DNA of 64,000 nt from Altererythrobacter ishigakiensis (GTDB lineage Bacteria > Pseudomonadota > Alphaproteobacteria > Sphingomonadales > Sphingomonadaceae). Both the position numbers and the translations under genes were made by a program. The notes below the pieces were generated by a model. It made no database searches, was not told the origin of the DNA, and saw only the letters and a program-made list of their open reading frames with translations. Location: contig NZ_CP015963.1 in the NCBI RefSeq assembly GCF_001663155.1, positions 558,001 to 622,000 on the forward strand. The letters run 5' to 3'. Positions within the stretch are counted from its first letter, which is position 1. Each line of letters starts with the position of its first letter. Shown here piece by piece: positions 24,770 through 33,874 of this stretch.

Positions 24770-26035
24770 TTAGGCTTTATTCGGCTCGAACTCGATATGC
24801 AGTTCTTTCAAGGACCGCAGCAAGAAGTGTGGGTGATAGCTGAAGTCATTCTTGCCTTCCGCAAACCACATGTCTTCAAACCGGTCGACGACCGCCGTGA
24901 AGCCCCAGATCAGCTCGCGCCGAGCCAATGGCGCGCCAAGGCAATGATGCGTACCTGATCCGAAACCCATGTGGCTGCCCGCCTTCGGGCGCTCCAGATC
25001 GAGCTTCTCAGGGCATTCGAACTGGCGCTCATCACGATTGGCGGCGGCGTAGCGTACATTGATCATCGCGCCGCCGGTTATGGCCACGCCTTCCAGCTCG
25101 GTGTCATCGGCGACAAAGCGCATCAGGCTTTGCACCGGGCTTTCCAGCCGCACCACTTCCTCAACGAATGTGCGCATGTATTTGTCGGGATCAGATTTCA
25201 ACTGACGCCAGACATCCTTGTTTTCGATCAGCAGTTTCATGCCCGCCGCCAGCGCATTCGTAGTGGTTTCGCTGCCGCCCACGAACGTATCCGCCATCAT
25301 TTCCGCATGCAGTTCGTTATCGGTTAGCGTCCGGCCCCAATCCTCGATCACTGTGTTCACGAGTACGCTGATCAGGCTGTCATCGGGCTTCTCACGCAGC
25401 CGCTCGAAGATCGGCTGGAAATAGTGCTGCGCTTCGATTTCCCTGTCGACCATCTCCATGTGGCGATCTTCTGGCAGCATGAAGGAGATGCGATGGAAGA
25501 AAGCCTCGGTCCAGCTCTTGATCCGCCAGATGTCTTCCTTCTTCGCGCCCATCTGCTCGCCGATGATGTAGAGTGGCAACGGCACACAGAACTGGCTGAC
25601 CCACTCGCATTTGCCGTCATCCAGAAATCCGTCGATCAACTCATAAGCGAGCGTCTCGACTTCGCCATCGATCTGCTTGATGCGGCTGGGCTTGAACGCT
25701 TCGTTGAACATCGCGCGCATCTGCTTGTGGTTGGGGTCATCGCGACCGTTGAGCGTCGCGGCCGGAACCCAGCCCTTTTCCTCAAACCGCTTGGCGACCA
25801 TTTCGCCGCGTTCCATGTCTGCTGCTGACGCGCGAAAGCGGCCTTGCGGCGCAGAGCTTGGAAAACGCTGCGGGTCCATCAACACTTCGCGCACAGTGTC
25901 ATATCGTGTCACGACCCACATTTCCGTGCCGGGAATATTGTAGACCGGGGCTTCGTCTCGCAGCTCCTTATAAGCTGGATAGGGGCACTTCTGTGTCTCC
26001 AGATCGAACAGATTGACTTGTGGTTCGCTTCCCAA
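24770..26035 (-). CDS. Cytochrome P450 (TTG start)
   Basis: A 421-residue soluble P450: I-helix VGGSETTTNAL, ExxR in EEVVRLESP, and the haem motif FGSGTHHCLG near residue 363. The frame stays open to 26221, but that would overlap the divergent gene at 26123. TTG at 26035 has a perfect GGGAGG five bases upstream and gives a normal P450 length, so it is taken as the start. The enzyme hydroxylates an unknown substrate and needs ferredoxin partners from elsewhere. It is convergent with the FAD oxidoreductase gene and divergent from a SnoaL-like gene. Confidence 0.88.
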   Translation of the reverse strand: MGSEPQVNLFDLETQKCPYPAYKELRDEAPVYNIPGTEMWVVTRYDTVREVLMDPQRFPSSAPQGRFRASAADMERGEMVAKRFEEKGWVPAATLNGRDDPNHKQMRAMFNEAFKPSRIKQIDGEVETLAYELIDGFLDDGKCEWVSQFCVPLPLYIIGEQMGAKKEDIWRIKSWTEAFFHRISFMLPEDRHMEMVDREIEAQHYFQPIFERLREKPDDSLISVLVNTVIEDWGRTLTDNELHAEMMADTFVGGSETTTNALAAGMKLLIENKDVWRQLKSDPDKYMRTFVEEVVRLESPVQSLMRFVADDTELEGVAITGGAMINVRYAAANRDERQFECPEKLDLERPKAGSHMGFGSGTHHCLGAPLARRELIWGFTAVVDRFEDMWFAEGKNDFSYHPHFLLRSLKELHIEFEPNKA

Positions 26036-26122
26036 TGCGGCCTCCCGAAAATGCGAATGGGATTTCAGCCAAGCTGCGCGGATAGTGCGTTCGCCACAAC
26101 TCGCGGAATTGAGGAGAGAGCA

Positions 26123-26647
26123 ATGGATCCGGCGCTTCAGCAGTTGATCGACAAACAGGCGATTTGTGACGTGATCCAGCGATATTCCCGCACGCTCGAC
26201 TGGCTTGATGATGACGGACAAGCGAGCTGCTACTGGCCCGATGCCGAGATCGACTATGGCTTCTTCAAGGGTTCAGCCGAAGAATTCTTGCCCATCGTCA
26301 TGGAAATCGAACGCGGCTCTGATCGGCGCTGGCACATGCTGTCGCAGCCGCTGATCGACTTCCACTCATCCGCCAGTGCCAGCAGCGAGTGTTACGGCGT
26401 TTTTGCCGGTGCAAGCCGTCAGGATGACGGAACGCTGGCAGGCAATCTTTATGGCGGGCGCTATCTCGACGAGTGGGAGAAACGGGAGGCAGGATCAGGG
26501 CCCGAGTGGCGCGTTTCCAAGCGCCTCTACATTGTCGATTGGCAAAGTGATCTGGTGAACCAGCCAGTGTTTACGTCAAACCCCGACTTTCCGCTGCCGA
26601 CGGCTCAAATCGATAAGAGCAATCATCCGCTCTATCGCGAAATGTAA
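26123..26647 (+). CDS. SnoaL-like (NTF2-fold) protein
   Basis: A 174-residue SnoaL_4-type protein. The N-terminal helix LQQLIDKQAICDVIQRYSR, the LDWLDDDG segment and a central HMLSQPLIDF strand fit bacterial nuclear-transport-factor-2-like proteins often found beside ring-hydroxylating oxygenases. GAGGAGAG precedes the ATG; upstream in-frame starts lie inside the divergent P450. It may be a dehydratase or isomerase; substrate unknown. A similar 178-residue protein is encoded at 30461-30997. Confidence 0.75.
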   Translation: MDPALQQLIDKQAICDVIQRYSRTLDWLDDDGQASCYWPDAEIDYGFFKGSAEEFLPIVMEIERGSDRRWHMLSQPLIDFHSSASASSECYGVFAGASRQDDGTLAGNLYGGRYLDEWEKREAGSGPEWRVSKRLYIVDWQSDLVNQPVFTSNPDFPLPTAQIDKSNHPLYREM

Positions 26648-27001
26648 TCACTCCTCAGCCGGCGGGTCCATGTAATCGCGATAGTAGGTCAGCTGCCCGT
26701 TTGCGACTTTGTAAATCCCTACGCCGCCGCGCGAACCCTCCGGCGAATGCATGGTCCAGCGTGCCCAGACAGCATGATCATCGCCGTAAATCTCATCGAC
26801 TGTGAAGTTGATTTGGCGCTCCTCCATTTCCTTCACCATTGTGGTCATGAAACCAAGGATGGCGTCGCGGCCTTTGTGCGTGCCCCAGACGGGGTCTTCG
26901 AGCAAAGCATCTTCTGCAAAGAGCGGCGCAAGCTTGGTGTAATCCCCTTCGTCCTGGATGCGCCAGAATTCCTCAATCACGCGTTGAGCTTCGCCGGGCA
27001 T
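26648..27001 (-). CDS. SnoaL-like (NTF2-fold) protein
   Basis: A 117-residue SnoaL-like protein: helix VIEEFWRIQDEGDY, then LFAEDALLEDPVWG, KGRDAILGF, and beta strands ending in YYRDYMD. GAGGAG upstream supports ATG 27001. Its stop abuts the stop of the convergent SnoaL-like gene. It precedes no other minus gene closely and follows the VOC gene by 11 bases, so it is probably in the operon of the acyl-CoA synthetase at 27542-29128. Confidence 0.75.
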   Translation of the reverse strand: MPGEAQRVIEEFWRIQDEGDYTKLAPLFAEDALLEDPVWGTHKGRDAILGFMTTMVKEMEERQINFTVDEIYGDDHAVWARWTMHSPEGSRGGVGIYKVANGQLTYYRDYMDPPAEE

Positions 27002-27012
27002 TGCATTTCTCC

Positions 27013-27555
27013 TCAGTTCAATGTGCGGATCGGATCGCTGCCGTCCCAATCTTTGGCGGCATCGCGCACCATCTCGTAAAATCCGGTCAGCTGATCGCTT
27101 GGCTCGTAAAGCTCAAGCATATGCCCCAGCGAAGCGGTTGCATCGACAAAGGCATAGCGTGTGCCGCTGGTGACCTCGGACAGCTGCGCGAGCGGCATTC
27201 CACTTGCGCCGAAGTCTGCAATCGCTGTGTCCAGATCGTCGACCCACAAGGCCATATGGTGCAATCCTTGCGCACCGCCGCCCGCTGGAAACATGTCATG
27301 AAACGCGCTGGGGTTGTCGCCATGCTGAGTGACGAATTCCACCATCACATCGCCCCATTGGCCATATGCGCTGGAATGGTCATGGCTCACGCGTTTGCCT
27401 CGGTGCTCGCTCCAGTTGAGCGGCACATGATGAAAGGTGAAGAACGGGCCAGAGCCAAAATTTGCATTATGCGCGCGCGCCGCGCTCTCAATGTCAGGCA
27501 CGAACCAGGCGATTTGCCGGATCGGCAGGCCGCCCAACCGCTTAGTTGACGGCAC
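27013..27555 (-). CDS. VOC (glyoxalase/dioxygenase fold) protein
   Basis: A 180-residue VOC protein with two modules (IRQIAWFVPDIE and LHHMALWVDDLD). It is a paralogue of the product of 3188-3721; both share GPFF/GPFY after the first helix, the LHH-x-x-(L/W)-VDD second module and a C-terminal WDGSDPIR tail. It may be an epimerase, lyase or isomerase. The start overlaps the end of the acyl-CoA synthetase gene by 14 bases, indicating co-translation. Confidence 0.78.
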   Translation of the reverse strand: MPSTKRLGGLPIRQIAWFVPDIESAARAHNANFGSGPFFTFHHVPLNWSEHRGKRVSHDHSSAYGQWGDVMVEFVTQHGDNPSAFHDMFPAGGGAQGLHHMALWVDDLDTAIADFGASGMPLAQLSEVTSGTRYAFVDATASLGHMLELYEPSDQLTGFYEMVRDAAKDWDGSDPIRTLN

Positions 27556-29128
27556 GATCCTTACCTTCCCAATAGGGTGCGCGCAGGTCCTTGCGCAGGA
27601 TCTTGCCGCTTGGATTGCGCGGCAATTCGGGAATGAAGTCGACCGACTTGGGGCATTTGTAGCCCGCGATATGCTCGCGTGCGTGGGCGATCACTTCGGC
27701 TTCGGATAGCTCCTCGCCACCCTTCACCACGACGCAGGCCTTCACTGCTTCACCCCACTTTTCATCGGGCACGCCGATCACTGCCACGTCGGCAACCTTG
27801 GGATGCGCATAGACCGCGTTTTCGACTTCGGCGGGATAGACATTCTCGCCGCCGGAAATGATCATGTCTTTCACCCGGTCCTGAATGTAGAGATAGCCGT
27901 CTTCATCCAAATATCCGGCATCGCCAGTGCGCAGCCAGCCATCGGCATCAATGGTTTCTGCGGTCGCTTCCGGCCTGTTCCAGTAACCTTTCATGTTCTT
28001 CGGGCTGCGTGTGGCAATCTCGCCGATGGTTCCGGCCGGCACCTCTGCCCCATCATTGTCGATAATCTTGATTTCAACATCTTGCAGCGGTGTTCCCACG
28101 CTGCGCATGCGCGGGCTGCCTTCAGGGACATGGTCCTCTGGATTGAGCGTCACGATGGTGCCTGACGTCTCAGTCATGCCGTACATCTGAACAAAGCCGC
28201 ACCCCATTACATCCATCGCCTGCTTCATCAGCTCAAGCGGAATGGGCGAGGCGCCATAGGTGATGTATTTGAGATTGGAGAAATCGACCTCGCCGATACG
28301 CGGATGGTTGAGCAGGATTTGGATCGCGGCGGGCACCATGAACATCTTGGAGATGTTGTAGTTCTCGATCAGGTCGAGCGCTTGCGTCGGGTCATATTCG
28401 GGCAGCACAATCGCTTTGGAGCCATTGAACATCGTGCCTAGGCCCGTGCCGGTCCCACTGATGTGGAAACATGGCATGGCAAGGAGCGTGATTTCGCCAG
28501 GGACGGTCTTTTGCCAGTCCATCTTTTCGCTCTCATCGACATCGTTCATGCGCGAGGAAAAGATCGAGCCATGCGTCAGAATCGCGCCCTTGGGATGGCC
28601 AGTTGTGCCTGATGTGTAGAGCTGGATCGCGTCATCTTCGACGGTGCATTCGACCATCGGATCAGTGGCGGGAAATGTCCCGCGCCATTCGGGATATCCG
28701 GGGAATGCACCTTCCGGACCCTCGGAGCCGTATATGCGAGTGACATGTTCCAGCTGAGCTTCGATATCGCGGACGAAATCCGCAAACCCAGGCCCGACAA
28801 ACAGAACTTTGGCCTGACAATCGTTGACCACATAGGTCACTTCGGGGCGGGCCAACCGCCAATTGACCGGAGTCATCACCGCGCCCAGCTTCGCCGCACC
28901 TGCCAGTATCTCGAAATAGATATGCGAGTTCTTGCCAAGGTAAGCGACGCGGTCACCCTTACCAACACCCAGCGAAGCCAGCGCATTGGCACAGCGATTG
29001 CTGCGGCGGTCCAGTCGGCCGAAAGTCATCTCATCGCCAGCGAATTCGAACGCAATGTCTTGCTCGTGCTCGCGGCCGTGATGCCGGATAATGTCACCAA
29101 TCACTTGCGGGTTGTCGACGCTCGACAT
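27542..29128 (-). CDS. AMP-forming acyl-CoA synthetase
   Basis: A 528-residue ANL-family ligase. The P-loop YTSGTTGHPKG lies near residue 170, MYGMTETSG near 315, TGDAGYLDEDGY near 410, SGGENVYPAEVE near 435, and the catalytic lysine in NPSGKILRK near 515. It activates a carboxylic acid to a CoA thioester; the organisation as a full two-domain enzyme is normal. GGGGAAG precedes the ATG. It is the first gene of the run VOC/SnoaL to its left and is divergent from the thioesterase gene. Confidence 0.92.
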   Translation of the reverse strand: MSSVDNPQVIGDIIRHHGREHEQDIAFEFAGDEMTFGRLDRRSNRCANALASLGVGKGDRVAYLGKNSHIYFEILAGAAKLGAVMTPVNWRLARPEVTYVVNDCQAKVLFVGPGFADFVRDIEAQLEHVTRIYGSEGPEGAFPGYPEWRGTFPATDPMVECTVEDDAIQLYTSGTTGHPKGAILTHGSIFSSRMNDVDESEKMDWQKTVPGEITLLAMPCFHISGTGTGLGTMFNGSKAIVLPEYDPTQALDLIENYNISKMFMVPAAIQILLNHPRIGEVDFSNLKYITYGASPIPLELMKQAMDVMGCGFVQMYGMTETSGTIVTLNPEDHVPEGSPRMRSVGTPLQDVEIKIIDNDGAEVPAGTIGEIATRSPKNMKGYWNRPEATAETIDADGWLRTGDAGYLDEDGYLYIQDRVKDMIISGGENVYPAEVENAVYAHPKVADVAVIGVPDEKWGEAVKACVVVKGGEELSEAEVIAHAREHIAGYKCPKSVDFIPELPRNPSGKILRKDLRAPYWEGKDRAVN

Positions 29129-29234
29129 GATCTTCCCCTTCGCTCTCCATAGACCGGTCTAGTCGGAGCGCACGCGCGGACCATTGGCACAATTCATAGC
29201 GGCACTCGTACGCGCATGCGCTAGGGTCACTTGC

Positions 29235-29663
29235 ATGAGCGATGCGAACCCGCCCGAGGGCTTTGAGCCTGCCAATTTCTCGCCCGGCTTTCTGGACCAT
29301 GGCGGGCCCTATTTTCTGCGCGCCCCTACGGAAGGCCCAAGAACAGTCGGCCTGCGGATCATGCCACATCACATCAACTATCAGGATGCGGCGCATGGCG
29401 GTGTGCTGACCACACTTGCTGACGTGGCGCTTAGCCATGCCGTCTTCGATAGCGAGCAGCCTCATCCCGGTGTGGCGACAATCTCGCTAACGACGAATTT
29501 TCTTGCCGGAGCGAAGCTGGGCGACTGGCTGGAGTGCGAAGTCAGCATAGACCGAATGGGTGGGCGTGTAGCCTATACCAGCGGGCATATAACGCGTGAT
29601 GGTGCTCCCATCGCAACAATGAGCGGCGTGTTTGCGGTGAAGCGCAAGGGAGAACCGAAATGA
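29235..29663 (+). CDS. PaaI-type hotdog thioesterase
   Basis: A 142-residue hotdog-fold protein. The HGGVLTTLADVALSHAV helix contains the characteristic HGG and acidic residue of PaaI-type thioesterases, followed by a TISLTTNFL strand. It likely hydrolyses an acyl-CoA to free CoA. ATG 29235 was preferred over one 17 codons upstream on family length. It overlaps the crotonase gene downstream by four bases (ATGA), so the two are coupled. Confidence 0.82.
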   Translation: MSDANPPEGFEPANFSPGFLDHGGPYFLRAPTEGPRTVGLRIMPHHINYQDAAHGGVLTTLADVALSHAVFDSEQPHPGVATISLTTNFLAGAKLGDWLECEVSIDRMGGRVAYTSGHITRDGAPIATMSGVFAVKRKGEPK

Positions 29664-30460
29664 GCAAGGAATTGCTGATCGAAACACGCGGAGCGATAGA
29701 GATCGTGACACTCGACCGCCCTGAGAAACTCAACACCATGAGTGCGTCGTTGATCGCAGCATTGGACGCCTATTTTCGTGGGCTGCAAGAGAGGCTCGAT
29801 ATACGCGTCATCGTGCTTCGCGGGGCAGGGCGCGCATTCTGCGCCGGGCTCGATCTGACGCCCGGCTCCTGGCCCTCTGATCCGGGCGAGGGCGGGATTC
29901 AGGCCGGGTGGAAGACCCAGCGCGCAATTGCAACGGTTATGCAATTGATGCGGCAATGCCCGCAGCCGATCATCGCCTTGGGTCAAGGCGCGGCCTGTGG
30001 TGGTGGCTTTTCGCTTTTGCTTTCAAGCGACGTCCGCATCGCTGCGTCCAGCCTGAAGATGAATGCGGCTTACATCAAGATCGGGCTTGGTGGCTGCGAC
30101 ATGGGCTCAAGCTATTTTCTTCCCCGGCTGGTCGGCGCGTCCGTTGCGGCGGAGTACATCCTGACCGGCAAATTCATGCATGCGGACAAGGCATTGCAAT
30201 GCGGTCTGGTGAGCGAAGTTGTTGCGGAAGATGCGTTGCTGGAACAGGGCCTGAAGCTGGCGGAAGAGATGCTGGCGACATCGCCGATGGGTCTGCGGCT
30301 GACCAAGGACGCGCTTAATCGCAATATCGATGCGCCCAGCTTCGAGGCAGCACTGGCAATCGAAGACCGCCAGCAAGTGTTGCTTGCGCAGACCGAAGAT
30401 TTTGGAGAGGCCAAGCGCGCCTTCGCGGAGAAGCGAGCGCCAGTTTACAAAGATCGTTAG
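29660..30460 (+). CDS. Enoyl-CoA hydratase/isomerase family protein lacking both usual glutamates
   Basis: A 266-residue crotonase-fold protein. The RAFCAGLDL oxyanion-hole segment and the GAACGGGFSLLLSSD segment are present. Aligned without gaps to classical hydratases, the positions of the two catalytic glutamates (GGGCE and QPE) hold Ser and Tyr, so it is probably not a simple hydratase. It could be an isomerase, hydrolase or C-C lyase of the same fold, as used for CoA esters of ring-opened compounds. It is co-transcribed with a thioesterase and convergent with a SnoaL-like gene, whose stop abuts its own. Confidence 0.83.
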   Translation: MSKELLIETRGAIEIVTLDRPEKLNTMSASLIAALDAYFRGLQERLDIRVIVLRGAGRAFCAGLDLTPGSWPSDPGEGGIQAGWKTQRAIATVMQLMRQCPQPIIALGQGAACGGGFSLLLSSDVRIAASSLKMNAAYIKIGLGGCDMGSSYFLPRLVGASVAAEYILTGKFMHADKALQCGLVSEVVAEDALLEQGLKLAEEMLATSPMGLRLTKDALNRNIDAPSFEAALAIEDRQQVLLAQTEDFGEAKRAFAEKRAPVYKDR

Positions 30461-30997
30461 CTAGCCGCGCCAACGACTGACCGTCGGCGTTGACGGGTCG
30501 CGATCATCGTGGAATCCGGCCATGCCTTCAGGTAGCTCTGACAAATCCACGCCTTCGACTTCGCGGAACTCGCGCCAGTCATAAAGGCCGGTGCGCTCAG
30601 CAATACGCCATGCGCCATCGCGATTTTCAAACCGGTCAACATAACGGCCGGCAATCACCGCTGAATAGATTTTCCCCTTGTCAGGAAACACGTCCGGCAC
30701 GGGATAGCCGGCCGGGATCGTGTGCATCGCAGTGAAATAGGTTTCCGTGTGGCAGCTATCGTTCTCAAATCCGAACTGAGTTTGGCCCAGCTGATGCTGA
30801 GTGGCGAGGCATGGATTGATGATTGCCTGTGCTTGACCGACAAATTCCTCCCAATTGCCTTGCACCGGACCGAAGCCAAATGTCGCATCCGAATGGAACA
30901 ATTGCGGCATCATGTCCCACCGGCGCCGATCAATCGCATGGGCATAGGCAGCGATCACGTCGCGGATCGCTTCACGGTCTTCCAGGCGCATGCTCAT
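30461..30997 (-). CDS. SnoaL-like (NTF2-fold) protein
   Basis: A 178-residue SnoaL_4-type protein similar in layout to the product of 26123-26647: an N-terminal REAIRDVIAAYAHAIDRRRWD helix region shortened here to REAIRDVIAAYAH, a FHSDATFGFG segment and a C-terminal AERTGLYDWREF strand. Its start codon overlaps the stop of the MDR reductase gene by four bases. It may act as a dehydratase or isomerase on the reductase substrate or product; this is inference. Confidence 0.75.
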   Translation of the reverse strand: MSMRLEDREAIRDVIAAYAHAIDRRRWDMMPQLFHSDATFGFGPVQGNWEEFVGQAQAIINPCLATQHQLGQTQFGFENDSCHTETYFTAMHTIPAGYPVPDVFPDKGKIYSAVIAGRYVDRFENRDGAWRIAERTGLYDWREFREVEGVDLSELPEGMAGFHDDRDPSTPTVSRWRG

Positions 30998-31995
30998 TGC
31001 TCCAACTCCACAATGACTTTCCCGATATTACCGCCGGTAAACAGCTTGGAGTACGCGGAAAGAGTGTTTTCCAGCCCCGTCGTCGTATCATAGGGCATGG
31101 CCAGTGCCTTGCTGTCGACCCATTCTTTGAGTTGTGCAGTCAACCGCTCTCCTTGATCCATGAAGTCAGGTGAGAAGAAGCCTTCGATGCGCAATCGCCG
31201 CATCAGAACCTGGTCAAATTCCTTCGGACTGGTGCGCGTGCCCCTGGAATAATCGGACACCAATCCGCACACCGCCACGCGGCCATAGTGGTTCATCCGC
31301 GTCAGGACAGAATCGAGCATTGGTCCACCCACGTTGTCGAAATAGACATCGATTCCACCAATCTGATCAAGCTGCGCGTCGACGTCTGCAGCCTTGTAGT
31401 CGACCGCTCCATCGATCCCGATCACATCGGTCAGGAAACGGCACTTATCTTGCCCGCCTGCGATACCCCAAGCCTTGCAGCCAAGCAGACCAGCAATCTG
31501 CACCGCCAGAATACCGGTCGCCCCTGCGGCGGCAGAGACAAGCACGGTTTCGCCTTCCTTGGCTGCGCCGGTTTGCTCAACACCCCACAGCGCGGTCCAC
31601 CCGTTCATGCCGAGCGGTCCGAACCAGGCGCGCTTGTCCTTCACGGCCGGATCCAGCTTTACCGCGCCGGCCAGTATGGGATCGACCAGGCTGTAATCAG
31701 CCCATTGGCCGAAAGCGCGCACCAGTGTCCCTTCAGAGAAATCCGGATGCCGCGAAGCGGTGATTTCGCCGATCACTAGGCCGGTCATCGGCGTTCCGGT
31801 TTCCAACGGCGGCTGATATCCATCCGTGCGATCGGTCAGCCACATGCGCGTGCCCGCGTCCATCGACAGCATGGCATTGCGAATAACAATTTCACCTTCT
31901 TCAGGGCTGGGAACAGGCGCTTCGACCAGCTGCAAAGCATCGCTGAAATCCGTGCCTTGAGGCCGCGCATCGATACGCCAGAAACGGTTTGTCAT
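30994..31995 (-). CDS. NADP-dependent MDR-family reductase
   Basis: A 333-residue third member of the leukotriene-B4-dehydrogenase-type reductases. WRIDARPQG at the N-terminus, SAAAGATGILAVQIAGLLG near residue 150, GGQDKC and a C-terminal KLFTGGNIGKVIVEL are visible. It should reduce a conjugated C=C with NADPH. ATG 31995 was chosen from family length; the upstream frame is non-homologous. It is divergent from an NmrA-like gene, with an inverted repeat between them at 32053-32066. Confidence 0.85.
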   Translation of the reverse strand: MTNRFWRIDARPQGTDFSDALQLVEAPVPSPEEGEIVIRNAMLSMDAGTRMWLTDRTDGYQPPLETGTPMTGLVIGEITASRHPDFSEGTLVRAFGQWADYSLVDPILAGAVKLDPAVKDKRAWFGPLGMNGWTALWGVEQTGAAKEGETVLVSAAAGATGILAVQIAGLLGCKAWGIAGGQDKCRFLTDVIGIDGAVDYKAADVDAQLDQIGGIDVYFDNVGGPMLDSVLTRMNHYGRVAVCGLVSDYSRGTRTSPKEFDQVLMRRLRIEGFFSPDFMDQGERLTAQLKEWVDSKALAMPYDTTTGLENTLSAYSKLFTGGNIGKVIVELEQ

Positions 31996-32052
31996 GATCG
32001 CGTTTTCGATGTGACGACACGCCACGGCAACGGGTGCTTTTGCTAGTACTCC

Positions 32053-32066
32053 TGATAGGGCTATCA
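32053..32066. promoter_or_regulatory. Inverted repeat TGATAG-GG-CTATCA
   Basis: Perfect six-base arms with a two-base centre lie in the 136-base divergent region between the MDR reductase and NmrA-like genes. The position suits an operator for a dimeric regulator, but no second copy was found at neighbouring promoters. Confidence 0.3.
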
Positions 32067-32131
32067 CTTTGGCGCGGTGCGTGGGAACGGTGCAATTCCT
32101 AGTCTGGCTGCAACAGATTGGGAGAGCAGAA

Positions 32132-33079
32132 ATGGCATTGATCACGGTTATCGGCGCGTCGGGCCGGCAGGGAATGGCGCAAGTCAAACAGGCACTGGCC
32201 GCCGGCTATGATGTTCGCGCAATTTCGCGGCAGCCAGAACCCTTTGCAGGCGCCAAGATTGAAGGGATCGAAAGTGTCGAGGTCCGTCCGATGGACTTAT
32301 ACGACACGACGTCGTTCAAGCCTGCGCTCGAAGGGTCAGACTACATCTTTTACACGCACCCGCTCCAAGCACGTGCAGACCGTGCCGTTCTGATCGGTGA
32401 TCTGGGCAAGGTTGCTGCAGAGCTCGACGTGAAGCGCGTTGTCTGGAACACCTCCAGCTGGATTCCGGACAAGCCGGGTGACCCGTTCACATATGGTGAG
32501 AACACAAAGGGCATCAATGCGCTGTGGCGTTCCGGTGCGCCGGGCACTGTGTTTGGCTCCGTCCTGTTCATGGACAATCTGCTGACCAATTGGGCGCGGC
32601 CATTTATCGTCAACGAAGGACGCTATGTGTATCCACATGCCCCGCATCTGGAGGCGAACTGGATCAGCCTGGATGATGTGGCGAAGTTCATGCTCGCCAG
32701 CCTTGAGCGACCTGACATGGAAGGGGCCTGGCTGAATATCGGCGGGCCAAAGCGGATGCGCGGGCCCGAGGTCGCAGAAGTGCTTACCGACACTCTGGGC
32801 AAGCCGATCACTTATGATCCGTGCACCCCGCAGGAATTCGGCGATTATCTGGTGCGCGCGGCGGGTGACAGCATGCCGGAAGAAATGCGCACCGAGTTCG
32901 CGGCCGGTATCGCCGCGTTCTATGAATACAACAATACTGCGCCGACCAAGCCTTTTGCGGTCGATATGGACCATGTCTATGAGCGCTTCCCGGAGCTTGA
33001 GGGCAAGCTGGAAGACATGGCTGAATGGGCACCAAAGCAAGATTGGGGCGAGTCCAATTTCCGTCCTGCGTTTGGGTAA
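32132..33079 (+). CDS. NmrA-like NAD(P)-binding protein
   Basis: A 315-residue atypical SDR of the NmrA/isoflavone-reductase group: an N-terminal VIGASGRQGMAQVKQAL dinucleotide motif and no YxxxK triad in the usual place. Members are NADP sensors or reductases. GGAGAGCAGAA precedes the ATG. It is followed six bases later by an SDR gene on the same strand, so they form a pair. Function unknown. Confidence 0.82.
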   Translation: MALITVIGASGRQGMAQVKQALAAGYDVRAISRQPEPFAGAKIEGIESVEVRPMDLYDTTSFKPALEGSDYIFYTHPLQARADRAVLIGDLGKVAAELDVKRVVWNTSSWIPDKPGDPFTYGENTKGINALWRSGAPGTVFGSVLFMDNLLTNWARPFIVNEGRYVYPHAPHLEANWISLDDVAKFMLASLERPDMEGAWLNIGGPKRMRGPEVAEVLTDTLGKPITYDPCTPQEFGDYLVRAAGDSMPEEMRTEFAAGIAAFYEYNNTAPTKPFAVDMDHVYERFPELEGKLEDMAEWAPKQDWGESNFRPAFG

Positions 33080-33085
33080 TCGAGA

Positions 33086-33859
33086 GTGAGCACGCGGCGG
33101 GTTGAAGGCAAGGTCGCACTCGTTACAGGTGGGGCTTCGCGCCCCGGCCTCGGCTATGCCATTGCAAAGCGGCTCGCCGAAGAGGGTGCCGAGGTCATTC
33201 TGACTGACGTCGATGCGCAAGGGGTTGAAGAAAGCGCGGCGCTGATCAGAGAAGCAAATCTTTCAGCCACTGGTATGGTACATGATGTCTCCTCACAAGC
33301 CGATTGGGATCGGGTTGTCGATCAGATCCTGACAGACTTTGGTCGGATCGATATTCTGGTCAACAACGCCGGAATCCTCGACATTGGCGAGATTGATTCA
33401 GAAGGCGCTGTCGCCGGATTAAAGCGTCAACTCGCAGTGAATGTCGAGGGCGTCTTCATGGGTACGCAGGCAGCGGTGAAAGCCATGCGCTCTGCGGCCA
33501 ACGGCGGCTCGATCATCAACATCTCATCCGTCGCCGGAAAAGTTGGTTTCAGGGGTAGCGCTTCCTACGCTGCAACCAAAGGCGCGGTGAAATTGATGGC
33601 CAAATCTGTCGCCCTGGAAACAGCGGCGGAGGGCATTCGCGTGAATTCGGTGCACCCTGGCATCATCCGGACCAATATGGCGGCGGCTGGCCTTGAGGAT
33701 AACGCGGAGAATTACGAAGCAATAGAAGCGACAATTCCGATTGGGCGCTTGGGCGAGCCGGAAGACATTGCCAATTGCGTGCTGTTCTTGGCCTCTGACG
33801 AAGCCAGCTACATCACCGGCGCAGAATTCGTCGTCGATGGCGGTTATATCGCGCAGTAA
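33086..33859 (+). CDS. SDR-family oxidoreductase
   Basis: A 257-residue classical SDR with TGGASRPGLG near the N-terminus, NNAG near residue 92, YAATK and a C-terminal VVDGGY. The start is GTG at 33086; no upstream or nearby ATG gives a complete motif. It probably oxidises a hydroxyl or reduces a ketone with NAD(P). It follows the NmrA-like gene by six bases. Confidence 0.83.
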   Translation: MSTRRVEGKVALVTGGASRPGLGYAIAKRLAEEGAEVILTDVDAQGVEESAALIREANLSATGMVHDVSSQADWDRVVDQILTDFGRIDILVNNAGILDIGEIDSEGAVAGLKRQLAVNVEGVFMGTQAAVKAMRSAANGGSIINISSVAGKVGFRGSASYAATKGAVKLMAKSVALETAAEGIRVNSVHPGIIRTNMAAAGLEDNAENYEAIEATIPIGRLGEPEDIANCVLFLASDEASYITGAEFVVDGGYIAQ

Positions 33860-33874
33860 GCGGCGCGCAGAGGC

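Noticed and set aside
26036..26221. N-terminal extension of the second P450 to 26221
   Set aside because: It would overlap the divergent SnoaL-like gene; TTG 26035 has a strong ribosome site.
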